Source: Chitinophagaceae bacterium (lineage in GTDB: Bacteria; Bacteroidota; Bacteroidia; Chitinophagales; Chitinophagaceae). Taken from it: a DNA stretch of 64,000 nt. This document shows, piece by piece, positions 16,882 to 26,719 of the stretch (position 1 is the first letter of the stretch; each line of letters opens with the position of its first letter). The notes under the pieces are model-generated. The model had not been told where the DNA came from and did not search any database. It saw only the letters and a list, made by a program, of their open reading frames with translations. The position numbers and the translations under genes are program-made. Location of the stretch: positions 1 through 64,000 of the forward strand of contig JADJBP010000004.1 of the NCBI GenBank assembly GCA_016703625.1, read 5' to 3'.

Positions 16882-19527
16882 ATGAGTACACAAAACCTTA
16901 CTATAAAATCACAGGAAATATTACAACAGGCGCAGCAACTGGCTTTTACTGCTAATAATTCCAATATCGAAACAGAGCATGTTTTAAAGGCAATGTTTAA
17001 CGATAAGGATTCGCCAGTTGAGTACCTGTTAAAAAAGAACAACGTTAATGTTGCTTATGTTGATGAAAAACTGGAGGCTTCTATACAAAAACTTCCAAAA
17101 ATTTCAGGTGGAGAACCGGCGCAATCTTTAAGCCGTGATGCAAACAATGTTTTGTTACGTGCAACTGCAACTTTAAAAACTTTCAATGATGAATTTGTAA
17201 GTGTAGAGCATTTGCTGCTTGCCATGCTGCAGGGCAGTGACAATACCGCTAAATTATTAAAGGATGCCGGCCTTACCGAAAAGGGATTGATCGCTGCCAT
17301 TAAGGACCTCAAAAAAGGATCCACCGTTTCATCCCAAACCTCCGAAACACAATTCAATGCGCTGAATAAGTATGCAAAAAATTTAATTGAAATGGCAAGG
17401 GCCGGTAAGCTGGATCCAGTGATCGGCAGGGATGAAGAGATCCGCAGAACCCTGCATATATTATCCAGGCGAAGTAAGAATAACCCCATACTGGTGGGCG
17501 AACCCGGTGTTGGTAAAACAGCCATTGCAGAAGGTTTGGCCATGCGCATTGTAAATGGTGATGTGCCGGAGAATTTAAGATCTAAAATTATTTATGCTCT
17601 GGATATGGGTCAACTCATTGCCGGCGCAAAATATAAAGGGGAGTTTGAAGAACGCCTGAAATCAGTGGTAAAGGAAGTCAGCACCAGTGAAGGACAGATC
17701 ATACTGTTCATTGATGAGATACATACCCTGGTTGGAGCAGGTGGCGGTGATGGCGCCATGGATGCGGCCAATATTTTAAAACCCGCATTGGCACGGGGCG
17801 AACTCAGGGCCATTGGTGCAACAACATTAAGTGAATACCAGAAATTCTTTGAAAAAGATAAAGCGCTCGAACGCCGTTTTCAAAAAGTGATGATCGATGA
17901 ACCTACGGTGGAAGATGCGGTTTCAATTTTAAGGGGATTGAAGGACCGTTATGAAACCTATCACCATGTTTTGATAAAAGACGAAGCCATTATTGCAGCG
18001 GTTGAATTGTCGAACCGTTATATCACCGATCGTTTTTTACCCGATAAAGCCATCGACCTGATCGATGAAAGTGCTGCCAAACTGCGTTTGGAAATGAACA
18101 GCATGCCTGAAGAACTGGACGAACTTGACCGGAAGATACGCCAGCTGGAAATTGAAAGGGAGGCTATCAAAAGGGAAAATGATGAGCATAAATTAAAACA
18201 GTTAAATACAGATATATCCAACCTTTCTGTTGAAAGGGATACGTTCAAAGCAAAATGGCAGCAGGAAAAAGAGATCGTGGAGAAGATACAGAATGCCAAG
18301 GCCGAAATTGAAAATTTAAAACTGGCTGCCGACAAAGCTGAACGCGAAGGTGATTATGGAAGGGTAGCCGAGATCCGTTACGGTAAGGTACAGGAGCAGG
18401 AAAAAATTGTGGATGAATTTACACAGCAGTTGACCGACAGTACCGAAAAACGCCTGTTAAAGGAAGAAGTGGATGCCGAAGATATTGCAGAGAATGTGGC
18501 AAAGGCTACCGGTATCCCGGTAATGAAAATGATGCAAAGCGAAAGGGAGAAATTACTGCACCTGGAAGATGAATTGCATAAAAGGGTAGTAGGGCAGGAG
18601 GAAGCCATTGAAGCGGTTTCTGATGCCATCCGCCGCAGCAGGGCCGGGCTGCAGGATCCTAAAAAACCCATTGGTTCCTTTATTTTCCTGGGTACAACCG
18701 GTGTTGGTAAGACAGAATTGGCAAAAGCCCTGGCCGATTACCTGTTCGACGATGACGGGATGATGACGCGTATTGATATGAGCGAATACCAGGAGAAACA
18801 CGCTGTGAGCAGGCTTTTGGGGGCACCCCCGGGCTATATTGGTTATGAAGAAGGGGGCCAGTTAACAGAGGCTGTTAGGCGTAAACCATACAGCGTTATC
18901 CTGCTGGATGAAATTGAAAAAGCGCATCCTGACGTTTTTAACGTACTTTTGCAGGTATTAGACGACGGAAGGCTGACAGATAATAAGGGTCGTATTGTTA
19001 ATTTTAAGAATACGATCATCATCATGACCTCCAATATGGGCAGCCATATTATCCAGGATAATTTCGAAAACGTTACCGAAGATAATAAGGAAGAGATCGT
19101 AGAAAAGACCAAAGCCGAAGTGATGGTTCTTTTACGGCAAACCATACGTCCTGAGTTCTTAAACAGGATCGATGAAGTGATCATGTTTCAGCCGTTGATG
19201 AAGAAAGAGATCAAGGGGATCATTAAAATGCAGCTTGACGGTTTAAAGGAACTGGTTGCAGCCAATGGTATCAATTTACAGTTCAGTGATTACACGCTCG
19301 ACTTTTTAGCGGAGAACGGGTACGATCCTCAATTTGGTGCAAGGCCTTTAAAGCGTTTGATCCAAAAAGAAATTGTAAACCAGCTCAGCAAAAGGATACT
19401 GGCTTCAGATATTGATAAAGCCAGGCCGGTTTTGGTAGATGTGTTTGACGGTACGGTGGTTTTCAGGAACGAACCGGTTAAAGAGAACGGTATCCATACA
19501 GCAAAAAATAGCAGAACAATATATTAA
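16882..19527 (+). CDS. clpB: ATP-dependent disaggregase chaperone ClpB
   Basis: An 881-residue AAA+ disaggregase working with DnaK on aggregated proteins. Layout: N domain (~1-150), NBD1 with GEPGVGKTA (~210) and LFIDEIHTLVGAG, coiled-coil middle domain (~400-540), NBD2 with GTTGVGKTE (~610), LLDEIEKAH, and the sensor GARPLKRLIQ near the end. Length and motif order are those of ClpB rather than ClpA/C, and the frame has no break over 2.6 kb. It is divergent from the small membrane-protein gene; I see no clear TAnnTTTG box in the 173-bp gap. Confidence 0.97.
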   Translation: MSTQNLTIKSQEILQQAQQLAFTANNSNIETEHVLKAMFNDKDSPVEYLLKKNNVNVAYVDEKLEASIQKLPKISGGEPAQSLSRDANNVLLRATATLKTFNDEFVSVEHLLLAMLQGSDNTAKLLKDAGLTEKGLIAAIKDLKKGSTVSSQTSETQFNALNKYAKNLIEMARAGKLDPVIGRDEEIRRTLHILSRRSKNNPILVGEPGVGKTAIAEGLAMRIVNGDVPENLRSKIIYALDMGQLIAGAKYKGEFEERLKSVVKEVSTSEGQIILFIDEIHTLVGAGGGDGAMDAANILKPALARGELRAIGATTLSEYQKFFEKDKALERRFQKVMIDEPTVEDAVSILRGLKDRYETYHHVLIKDEAIIAAVELSNRYITDRFLPDKAIDLIDESAAKLRLEMNSMPEELDELDRKIRQLEIEREAIKRENDEHKLKQLNTDISNLSVERDTFKAKWQQEKEIVEKIQNAKAEIENLKLAADKAEREGDYGRVAEIRYGKVQEQEKIVDEFTQQLTDSTEKRLLKEEVDAEDIAENVAKATGIPVMKMMQSEREKLLHLEDELHKRVVGQEEAIEAVSDAIRRSRAGLQDPKKPIGSFIFLGTTGVGKTELAKALADYLFDDDGMMTRIDMSEYQEKHAVSRLLGAPPGYIGYEEGGQLTEAVRRKPYSVILLDEIEKAHPDVFNVLLQVLDDGRLTDNKGRIVNFKNTIIIMTSNMGSHIIQDNFENVTEDNKEEIVEKTKAEVMVLLRQTIRPEFLNRIDEVIMFQPLMKKEIKGIIKMQLDGLKELVAANGINLQFSDYTLDFLAENGYDPQFGARPLKRLIQKEIVNQLSKRILASDIDKARPVLVDVFDGTVVFRNEPVKENGIHTAKNSRTIY

Positions 19528-19564
19528 CAAACGTTGTTTATACAACAGATAAAAGCGAACAATT

Positions 19565-20137
19565 ATGGCAATGAAAGTAAAAGAAGTGGTTGAAATTATT
19601 CCCCCAAAGGATATTTTTGTTGGTAACCCGGATGCAGCAGTAACCCTGATGGAATTTGGTGAATATGAAAGTGAGGATTGTGCAAAGGCAAATGAAGTGG
19701 TTAAGAAATTACTGGAAGAGTTTGATGGCAAGATCAGGTTCCAGTTCCGTCATTTCCCAATGACAAGAATTCACCAGCGCTCCATGAAGGCAGGCGAAGC
19801 CTCTGTTGCAGCATCACAGGTTGGTAAATTTTGGGAAATGCACAATATTTTGTTTGATAACCGCCGCCAGTTGGGTACTACCAGTTTAAAGCTGTATTCA
19901 AGGGAAGCCGGTATCAGCAATAAGCATTTCCTGGAAGAACTGATCAATTCAACTTATGGCTGGCAGGTGCGTAATGACCTGAATGAAGGTATTGAAAGAG
20001 GTGTTCGTGATGTACCCGCTTTCTTCGTTAACGGAGAAATGGTAAGCGGCAAACCTACTTACGAAAACCTGAGTAAAGACATTAACTCAGCTTTGAAAAA
20101 AGTAAAGAAAAAAGCCCCAGCAAAGCTAAGGGCCTAA
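19565..20137 (+). CDS. DsbA/thioredoxin-fold protein lacking the first active-site cysteine
   Basis: A 190-residue cytosolic-looking (no signal) DsbA-like protein. FGEYESEDC (about residues 32-40) aligns with the usual FGDYECPYC: the first catalytic cysteine is serine and only the second is kept. The cis-proline region is present (RDVPAFFVNGEMVSGKPT). The family fold is clear but ordinary disulfide exchange is unlikely; a glutathione-transferase-like or chaperone role is a guess. It starts 37 bp after clpB, so it may be stress-co-transcribed. A terminator follows. Confidence 0.85.
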   Translation: MAMKVKEVVEIIPPKDIFVGNPDAAVTLMEFGEYESEDCAKANEVVKKLLEEFDGKIRFQFRHFPMTRIHQRSMKAGEASVAASQVGKFWEMHNILFDNRRQLGTTSLKLYSREAGISNKHFLEELINSTYGWQVRNDLNEGIERGVRDVPAFFVNGEMVSGKPTYENLSKDINSALKKVKKKAPAKLRA

Positions 20138-20150
20138 AATAACAGGTGAA

Positions 20151-20182
20151 AAAAGCTTCAATGAAAATTGAAGTTTTTTTTT
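20151..20182. terminator. bidirectional terminator between convergent genes
   Basis: CTTCAAT (20156-20162), a GAAA tetraloop, ATTGAAG (20167-20173), then nine T. The A run before the stem makes it usable on the minus strand too. It sits between the DsbA-like gene and the convergent transglutaminase-like gene. Confidence 0.85.
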
Positions 20183-20210
20183 GTGCATTACTTTGGCAAT
20201 TTTTTTTGAA

Positions 20211-21173
20211 TTATTCTACTTCAACATAATACGATATAAATTCCTTGCCATTAACAAACACCGTTACAGGATAAGAGTTTGCATCTTCAAACTTATGGGA
20301 AAAACTAAGCACGCTTGCCGAATTGGAATATTGTATTTCGGTTAGCGTATATTTTTTTTTCTCACCGGAACCCAATTCAACTTTAACGATATCTTCAGTA
20401 CTTTTTAATGTAAAGCTGAACTTTACCGCTTTATTGGCTTTGGCTTTAATTTTGCCTCCCCCGGGCGAAAACCGTTTCAATCCCAATTCCATAGCTGCCA
20501 CTTTTACAACGGGCATTTCAAAAAAATCTTTTTTGCTTTTTGGCGCAGGGCCCAGTTTCCAGGCTTCATTATCGGGGAAATGCTGCAGGTTAAAGGTTTC
20601 TTTATCAGTAAAAAAATAGGCATCTGTGTAATAGGTTGTAAAAACTTTCATCTCGGCATCGGCATAACCGCTGCCAAAGGCAGGATCAACATAATACCAG
20701 GTTTCGGGGCTTTGTCCCAGTTGTACCACGGCCCAGCTATGATTGATATCAGTATCTTTTTCACCGATCTGGCCGGTACCGGTTTTTACAAAGCCATCAA
20801 CAGTAAGGCAACGGATATCGGCGCTGCTGCACATATCCTGGAACAGGCTGGCAAATCCAATACCAATTGCTTTACGGTTCAGCAACACATCTGTTGGGGT
20901 GTTTTTAGCAGTATTGTTGCTGCGGGCAGCTTTTAAATCATATTTGATGTTGTGGGCTATCCAGTAATAAATGGCCCTTGCCTTATCCACTTTATCGGTG
21001 AATTTATTGCTTACCACATTATTGATGGTACCCATGCTCATATTTTCCAATGGGCCAAGGCTTTTTACATAAGCATCTACTGCCGTAAAATCACGGCCAT
21101 TGGTTTGTGCTGATACCTCAGCGCCTGTAAGGATGAGTAAAAAGGGAAGTATTTTTTTCAGAAGATCTTTCAT
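20211..21173 (-). CDS. secreted transglutaminase-like domain protein, probably inactive
   Basis: A 320-residue protein with a signal peptide (about 22 residues, ending AEVSAQ) and a transglutaminase-like domain at about 50-200: ARAIYYWIAHNIKYD, then RKAIGIGFASLFQDMC, NHSWAVVQL and WYYVDPAFG. The catalytic cysteine position (normally GVCxGYA) reads GIGFAS, so the cysteine is glycine, while the histidine and aspartate positions survive. The C-terminal ~100 residues form a beta-rich domain. It is probably a periplasmic binding or structural protein rather than an enzyme. Frame intact. Confidence 0.78.
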   Translation of the reverse strand: MKDLLKKILPFLLILTGAEVSAQTNGRDFTAVDAYVKSLGPLENMSMGTINNVVSNKFTDKVDKARAIYYWIAHNIKYDLKAARSNNTAKNTPTDVLLNRKAIGIGFASLFQDMCSSADIRCLTVDGFVKTGTGQIGEKDTDINHSWAVVQLGQSPETWYYVDPAFGSGYADAEMKVFTTYYTDAYFFTDKETFNLQHFPDNEAWKLGPAPKSKKDFFEMPVVKVAAMELGLKRFSPGGGKIKAKANKAVKFSFTLKSTEDIVKVELGSGEKKKYTLTEIQYSNSASVLSFSHKFEDANSYPVTVFVNGKEFISYYVEVE

Positions 21174-21253
21174 GCTTTAAAATTACGTATCAAAAAGTTA
21201 ATAAAAAGGCAAAGCATTTTATTTCCAGCTTCCAGGAAAATTTGACATCAATG

Positions 21254-22181
21254 CTATTTAAAATCAAACAGTGTTGCAGTACCACCCCCCCTTTCGCGTT
21301 TTTTAAAAATGGCTTTCCAGTTTCCCACATACCGGATCAGTGAAGGAACCAGGTACTCACCATATTTTGTCATCACCACTTCCATCTGAACTTTAAAATC
21401 GTACACCCCGGCCCTGTAGCTCAATGAATAATTGCGGGCCACCACTTCAAAGGTCTGGTCATTGAACCAGGTGGTCATCTCATCAACCACCACATCGCCC
21501 TTGCTGCCCGGTTTTACTTTTTGGGTAAAGATGTAACAGTTTTGATTTTTGAACATGTCAATGTCAATACTCATGTCGTATTTATCAGCCATCTCATCTT
21601 CGTATATAGCTGTTTTATTGCTGATAAAAGGCAGCCCGCTGATGCGTTTACCGGGATTAAAGAAAAGCATTTTCAACTGTTCTTTATTCTTCTCCATCCC
21701 GGTTTTCCCTTTGGTGCTGAACTCCCGGCCGGTTACGATATTATCTTCACCACAAACTGAATCTTTGGTAAAAAAAAGGGAAGCATACATTTGTGCCGTG
21801 TAATAATTGAACTGCCGGTTCTCATCATACATATCACCGGTTATCTTTTCTTCCAGTACCTGCATGGACCGGCAGTTATTGCTGCGTATTTGTTTTGTGG
21901 TACTGTTCATGCCTGCAACCATTTTTCCATTAGGGTTATTCATGCGTATATCATTGATGGCTGTAAAGCCCAGTACACGCAGGTTGCGGAATGCTTTATA
22001 AAAGGAAGTGTCGTTTTTATGCGATCGATAAATGTGGGTATGTTGAGTTTGTTGTTTACCACCACTTCACTGAGGGTAATGGTTTTATTGCCAACAGTAA
22101 CCACACTGTCGTTTTTTACCTGGGCAAAAGATGGGGTACCGGCGAGCAAACAAAAAAAGCAGGTATGATCTTTTTAATCAT
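21254..22181 (-). CDS. exported protein of unknown function
   Basis: I do not recognise the family with certainty. The restored start at 22181 gives MIKKIIPAFF and a signal peptide ending SFAQ, after adding one T at about 22158. A second break near 22018 joins LNIPTFIDRIK to FYKAFRNLRVLGFTAINDI. The mature part (~290 residues) is beta-rich, with FVVxxxYDMSIDID-like strands, GDVVVDEMTTWFNDQTFEVVARNYSL and DFKVQMEVVMTKYGEYLVPSLIRY, which recalls outer-membrane lipoprotein-sorting (LolA-like) folds, though this is weak. Probably periplasmic or outer-membrane. The transglutaminase-like gene lies 80 bp downstream. Confidence 0.55.
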
Positions 22182-22239
22182 ACCTGCGAAGTTAGTATAC
22201 CTGTGTTACGCAGATTGGCCGTAACCGGTTTAATTTTTT

Positions 22240-22704
22240 TTAATTTCCGGATTTAACAGGAACCGCAACAGCCGGTGCCTGTATTTCTGTTGCTGCTTTT
22301 GGTGCATCAGCGGAACCCATATGTACAGCAGGCGGGGTAAGCAATGTGCCTGGTATGGTTTTATCGGCATAAGGTTGTTTATCAGCAGGAACCGTTTTTT
22401 TGTCAGCAACAACCGCAGGAGCCGGTTGTTCTTTTGATACTACAGGCAGGGAAGCCCTGGCAGTAACTGATTTATTTTCGACGGACTGCTTTTGTTTTAA
22501 GGCATCCTGCTGCGCTTTGTACTGGCTGTAAGGCATACCATTAATGGTAGGTTCTGCCTTTCCGTTTAGTGCATTTGCTTCCTGGGTACTCATCACCTTT
22601 ACTTTTTCACCACCCGTTAATGGAATTGGTGTAAACGACTGTTGAGCTGTTAAAGTTAAACAGCTGATCAGCGCAATAAAACTTATTGAAATTATTTTTT
22701 TCAT
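22240..22704 (-). CDS. small secreted Pro/Ala-rich protein
   Basis: A 154-residue protein with a clear signal peptide (MKKIISISFIALISCLTLTA, cut before QQSF). The rest is low in aromatic residues and rich in Ala, Pro, Lys and Val, likely disordered (PVVSKEQPAPAVVADKKTV, then APAVAVPVKSGN at the end). The start is 11 bp after the stop of the C1q-like fibre gene, so the two share a transcript. No family recognised. It may help assemble or space the surface fibre, but only position supports that. Confidence 0.6.
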   Translation of the reverse strand: MKKIISISFIALISCLTLTAQQSFTPIPLTGGEKVKVMSTQEANALNGKAEPTINGMPYSQYKAQQDALKQKQSVENKSVTARASLPVVSKEQPAPAVVADKKTVPADKQPYADKTIPGTLLTPPAVHMGSADAPKAATEIQAPAVAVPVKSGN

Positions 22705-22715
22705 TTTCTTTATTT

Positions 22716-25354
22716 TTAGTTGTGAAGGTATTGTATTGATAAACTGTTTTCTGCTGCGAAACCCAAAGTTGTTTGATTGGCTCCTGAATTCTGAAATAAA
22801 AGTATATTGACTCTCTGTCCTGCAATAAATCTTTTGAATAGGAAAGATGCTGAAAAGTATACCCACCCCCGGTGCCGGATTGGTCGAGTGTTGAAAATTC
22901 ATGAGCACCATTTAAATACATTTCAATTCTCATATCATTTGCATTAATTCCTGCAGACCAGCCTACAGAACAATTTATCTGGTACACCCCGGTTACCGGA
23001 ATGGTATATTCGCCGGTTGTATTGTTATAATTAGCGCCGCCATCTTCATTGTCGATCACTGCCCACTGAGTTATGGGTGTAAACACACCGCTTGGTACAA
23101 CAACCCCTGCCGAAAAACCACGCATTGAAATACCGGCAGACTGTGAAACAGAAGCCTGCCAGGTTGCATTACCGGCAGCATCGCTGGTAAGTACCCTACC
23201 TGCAGCCTGCGTACCGTTTGTTAATTTAAAAGTACCATTCACATCAAGCCTTGCTGTAGGGTTTGGCTGGTTAATACCTACATCACCATTTGCCTTAATG
23301 ATCAACCTGTCTGTTCCGTTTGTAAAAAGCGGCAGGTCATGGTTTGTTAAAGTTCCCAGTCCACCAGTATACCCTGTGCCTGGTGCTGACAACCAGATCT
23401 CGGAATTGTTATCAATATCCCTCAACCTCATTTGAGCTATATTGCTGCTTATATCCAGCCTGGTAGCACCATTTGGAGTTGTGGTACCAATACCTACACT
23501 GTTCCCGTTGTCGAATAATTGCGAGTTACCAATGGTTACACCATCAGGTGTCCATTTAGGAATAAAATTCAAAGTGCCTGAACCGGATACTCCACCAATG
23601 GCAGATAAAGGGTTCCAGGTAGCATTGCCTATGTTATCACTGGTTAATACCCTGTTTACAGCAGCACCCTGTCCCTGTATTTGTATTCTGCCAATTGTTG
23701 ACAAAGCATAAGAAGTTGCAGAACTGGAACCTATTGCCCAAACACCAATACCGCCGTTACCAAAAGTTTGTCCCAATACTGCTACACCGGGTCCAACGGT
23801 TCCACCAACAGTGGCAAACCCATCATTGGTAATACCGGCTAAACCTATACTATTTGCACCGGATGTGCTTCCCAATACAGCAGTAGGATTGGTAAATTGA
23901 TTTATGAAAGTTCCTTTTTGTGCAAATATTGCTGTACCGGCTGCCAGCCCTGTAGCAGCATTAGGTTGCAAGGAGTTTAATTTGCCTATCGGGGTATTTG
24001 TTCCAACACCAACACTGCACTCAATGATCGCTCCATTCAGAGGAGCTGCGGTTGTTCCTGAGTAGGCACTGCCAACTGCCAGGTTACCTTCCACATCTAA
24101 TGTACTTTGGGGTTGGTCGCTAAAGATCATATTGCCAATAGCTACCCTTCCGGTGGGCATCATGGAAATGGCCTGGGATCCTGCATCGTTCCATATTCTG
24201 AAACGGTTACCGCCTGCAAAAGACTGGAAGTTATCAATGATCCAGTGATTTTGCGGTCCAAACAAATTGCCTTCCTGGAAGCGGAGTTCACCACCTTCCT
24301 GGTTGGTTGTTGCATTGATACGCTGGATACCCTGTACCTCTAATTTATTTACCGGTGCAGATATACCAATACCTGTATTGCCGTTATTTAAAATACTAAC
24401 TACCGGTGCTGCCGAACTGCCCAGGAAATTATAACTGATATCAGCAGGTAATAAACCCGGTGAATAATTAAAAAATTGTAATGCCCTGTCAGTTGTCCCG
24501 GATTTTAGTGCAATGTTGGCACCATTGGTTTGGGCCGGTGATGTGGTTGTATTGGCAAAGGTTAATGACGCGTTCGCAAAATTTGTTCCAGTACTGTTAA
24601 TGGCAATGCCGTCGTTATCTCCGGCTGCTACTGTAAATTTATTGGTTGGGGTTAATGTACCCACACCTACATTGGTTCCATTATCAAATATCTGGGAGTT
24701 GCCGATGGTAGTACCATTGGGTGTCCATTTAGCAACAGTATTTAAAGTACCTGTACCGGTCACAATGCCGGCCTGTGCAGCAGTAGCTGGAATCCAGGAA
24801 ACGGTTGTGGCATCCCACATCAACAGATTCTGGTTGGCAGGAGCCGTGGCTGCTACCGGCCTTCCCTGTATCCTGGCAACAGTTGGATTCGGATAGGTAC
24901 CGGAAAGGTCGCCACCGGCCGGGCCAACGGGAGCAGCGGCACCTGCATTCAATGCATAGGGTACGCTTACCAGTTGGGTAGAACCTACGTTCACAAAACC
25001 CGAACCTCCGGTAGGATCAATTTCTACCTGTAAATATTTTGTGCCGCTGCCAGCTCCAAAAGCGGTCCAGTTAATGCCGGCAACAGTACCGGTTACATTG
25101 GTGGCACCGGCACTACCCAGCACAACATTAAATAAACCAAAAGCATTGGTGAGCATGGTCCTGGTTTCTGTGTAAACAACGGTACCCGTGGGACTACCTG
25201 TAAGAATACTCAGCCTGAGCCCTATGTTTTGATTGGGCAATACATTACCTGCAGCATTGCGGGCCACACCCTGGTAATTCATCAGGTTGGGCGACTGTGC
25301 CATACTGAGAAACGCTGTAATAAAGACTGCCAGCGTTAATATGATCTTTTTCAT
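22716..25354 (-). CDS. large surface fibre protein with C-terminal C1q-like domain
   Basis: About 879 residues. A signal peptide (to AFLSMA) is followed by a beta-domain beginning SPNLMNYQGVARNAAGN, then a long Gly/Asn/Thr-rich shaft with recurring modules: GDLSGTYPNPTVARIQG, two KWTP.G.TIGNSQ.FDNG units, GVGT..P and VGIGTTTPN units and VLTSD..GNATW. The last ~140 residues form a C1q/TNF-like jelly roll (ISMRGFSAG, GEYTIPVTGVYQINCSVGW, TFQHLSYSKD). A missing T at about 22830 breaks the frame in that last domain; restored it reads IAGQRVNILLFQNSGANQTT and ends YLHN at 22716. The head should trimerise. Related shafts occur in tail-fibre-like and adhesive surface proteins. Confidence 0.8.
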
Positions 25355-25408
25355 GTGTTAATTAGTTTTAGTTTTTTATTTGTTTGCAGATTGTGGGTTA
25401 AGCAGATC

Positions 25409-25942
25409 TTACCTGATCTTGATCACTTTATAAGTTCCTTTTTTGGCAACAGAGTTACCGGTAGGCGCCAGTGAGATATTCAGGAAGTAGGCACCAGATG
25501 GATACCGGTCGAGGTTCCATATTTCTATACGGCCTGTACCAAAATAATCAAACTGCCTTTGTGCCAGGAATCTCCCGGTTTCATCAATAAGGTTTAAGGT
25601 TACTTTTCCCTGTTGTTTACTGAAGAAGTCTATCTCCAGTATGTTTTGTGTTGGATTGGGTAATATCCTGATCTCGTCTCTGTCCCATTCACCGGTGTTG
25701 TTGATGGTAGCCGGGTTATGTGTACCCGGTTGCAAAACACCATTGGTTACAATTAGATTTGATGAGGTTGCATCCATGGTTTCAATGACCATGGCCTCGC
25801 CAAAACTCCATTCAAAACGGTAAAAAGTGAAGAAATTGGTTCCACCAGTTGCATTTAGAATAGCAGGAGTAACACTTTGTGAAAAAGCTTCAAGAGAGAA
25901 AAAGATACCAACCGATAAAAAAATCAGTCGAACTTTTCTCAT
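25409..25942 (-). CDS. secreted protein with type IX (type A) sorting domain
   Basis: About 177 residues. The signal peptide ends EAFSQ. A short middle contains FEWSFGEAMVIET. The C-terminal sorting domain runs from ILPNPTQNILEIDFF through VTLNLIDETGR to GAYFLNISL and GTYKVIKIR, the standard type A pattern for export by the type IX secretion system and cell-surface attachment. The ATG at 25942 is preferred to 25948. It lies 54 bp upstream of the fibre gene on the same strand; the sorting-domain protein, fibre and small Pro/Ala-rich protein look like one surface operon. Confidence 0.85.
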   Translation of the reverse strand: MRKVRLIFLSVGIFFSLEAFSQSVTPAILNATGGTNFFTFYRFEWSFGEAMVIETMDATSSNLIVTNGVLQPGTHNPATINNTGEWDRDEIRILPNPTQNILEIDFFSKQQGKVTLNLIDETGRFLAQRQFDYFGTGRIEIWNLDRYPSGAYFLNISLAPTGNSVAKKGTYKVIKIR

Positions 25943-26126
25943 AAGCAAAATTTAAAAATGAATTGAAGTAGTTAATATGATGATACTAAAGTATACTTAA
26001 AGATTGGTATATACAATACCCTGATCCGGGAATTTTAAAATAAATACAACCCGTAAAAGGAAAATCACATTGCTGATTTACCCGGAAATGAAAATACAGA
26101 GATGGTAAGTGTGTGATTGAAAGTGC

Positions 26127-26705
26127 TTATTTTGGGAAAACCATGCGGTAATCAACTTTTATCTTTCCCCTGGAAATATCATCCAGCTTGCGTTTCATCA
26201 GTTTGCGCTTGAGAGGTTTTAAATGATCAATGAACAGTTTGCCTTCTATATGGTCATATTCGTGCAGGATAACCCTGGCGGTTATGCCATTAAAGGTTTT
26301 GGTATGTACAGCAAAATTTTCATCTTCAAACTCCAGTGTTATTTCTTCGTTACGGTAAATGTCTTCACGTATTTTGGGGATACTGAGGCAACCTTCATTA
26401 TAAGCCCACTCCTTACCGTTAAGTTTGATGATCTGTGCGTTGATGAAAACGCCTTTATAGCCCGGCTCATCAGGGTATTCACCCTTTTCATCTTCTTCCT
26501 GGTTCTCAAATATCTGCTCACTATCCATTACGAATAACCGAATGGGGACATTTACCTGGGGAGCTGCAAGGCCTACGCCATTGCTGTTGTACATGGTTTC
26601 CCACATGTCGGTGATCAGTTTATTCAATTCCGGGTAACCGGGCGTGATCTCATCGCAGACCTTTCTTAAGACCGGCGAACCATATGCTACAATCGGAAGT
26701 ATCAT
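26127..26705 (-). CDS. def: peptide deformylase
   Basis: A 192-residue Fe2+/Zn2+ deformylase removing N-formyl from new proteins. All three motifs are present: GVGLAAPQ (~45-52), EGCLSIP (~109) and HEYDH (~149). A Glu/Asp-rich insert (ENQEEDEKGEYPDEPG) lies between the first two, as is common in Bacteroidota. TAAATTTG (26717-26710 on the minus strand) matches the -7 box and ends only 4 bp before the ATG, suggesting an almost leaderless transcript. ruvX lies 14 bp upstream. Confidence 0.95.
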   Translation of the reverse strand: MILPIVAYGSPVLRKVCDEITPGYPELNKLITDMWETMYNSNGVGLAAPQVNVPIRLFVMDSEQIFENQEEDEKGEYPDEPGYKGVFINAQIIKLNGKEWAYNEGCLSIPKIREDIYRNEEITLEFEDENFAVHTKTFNGITARVILHEYDHIEGKLFIDHLKPLKRKLMKRKLDDISRGKIKVDYRMVFPK

Positions 26706-26719
26706 GCTGCAAATTTACG

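Noticed and set aside
17055..17549. Minus-strand open frames within clpB (also inside mutS and the barrel gene)
   Set aside because: They are antisense to intact well-recognised genes and show Ser/Leu-rich shadow composition.
22716..25354. Possible prophage tail-fibre locus
   Set aside because: The shaft repeats resemble tail fibres, but no capsid, tail, terminase or integrase genes are near, and the protein has a signal peptide and a neighbour with a type IX sorting domain.
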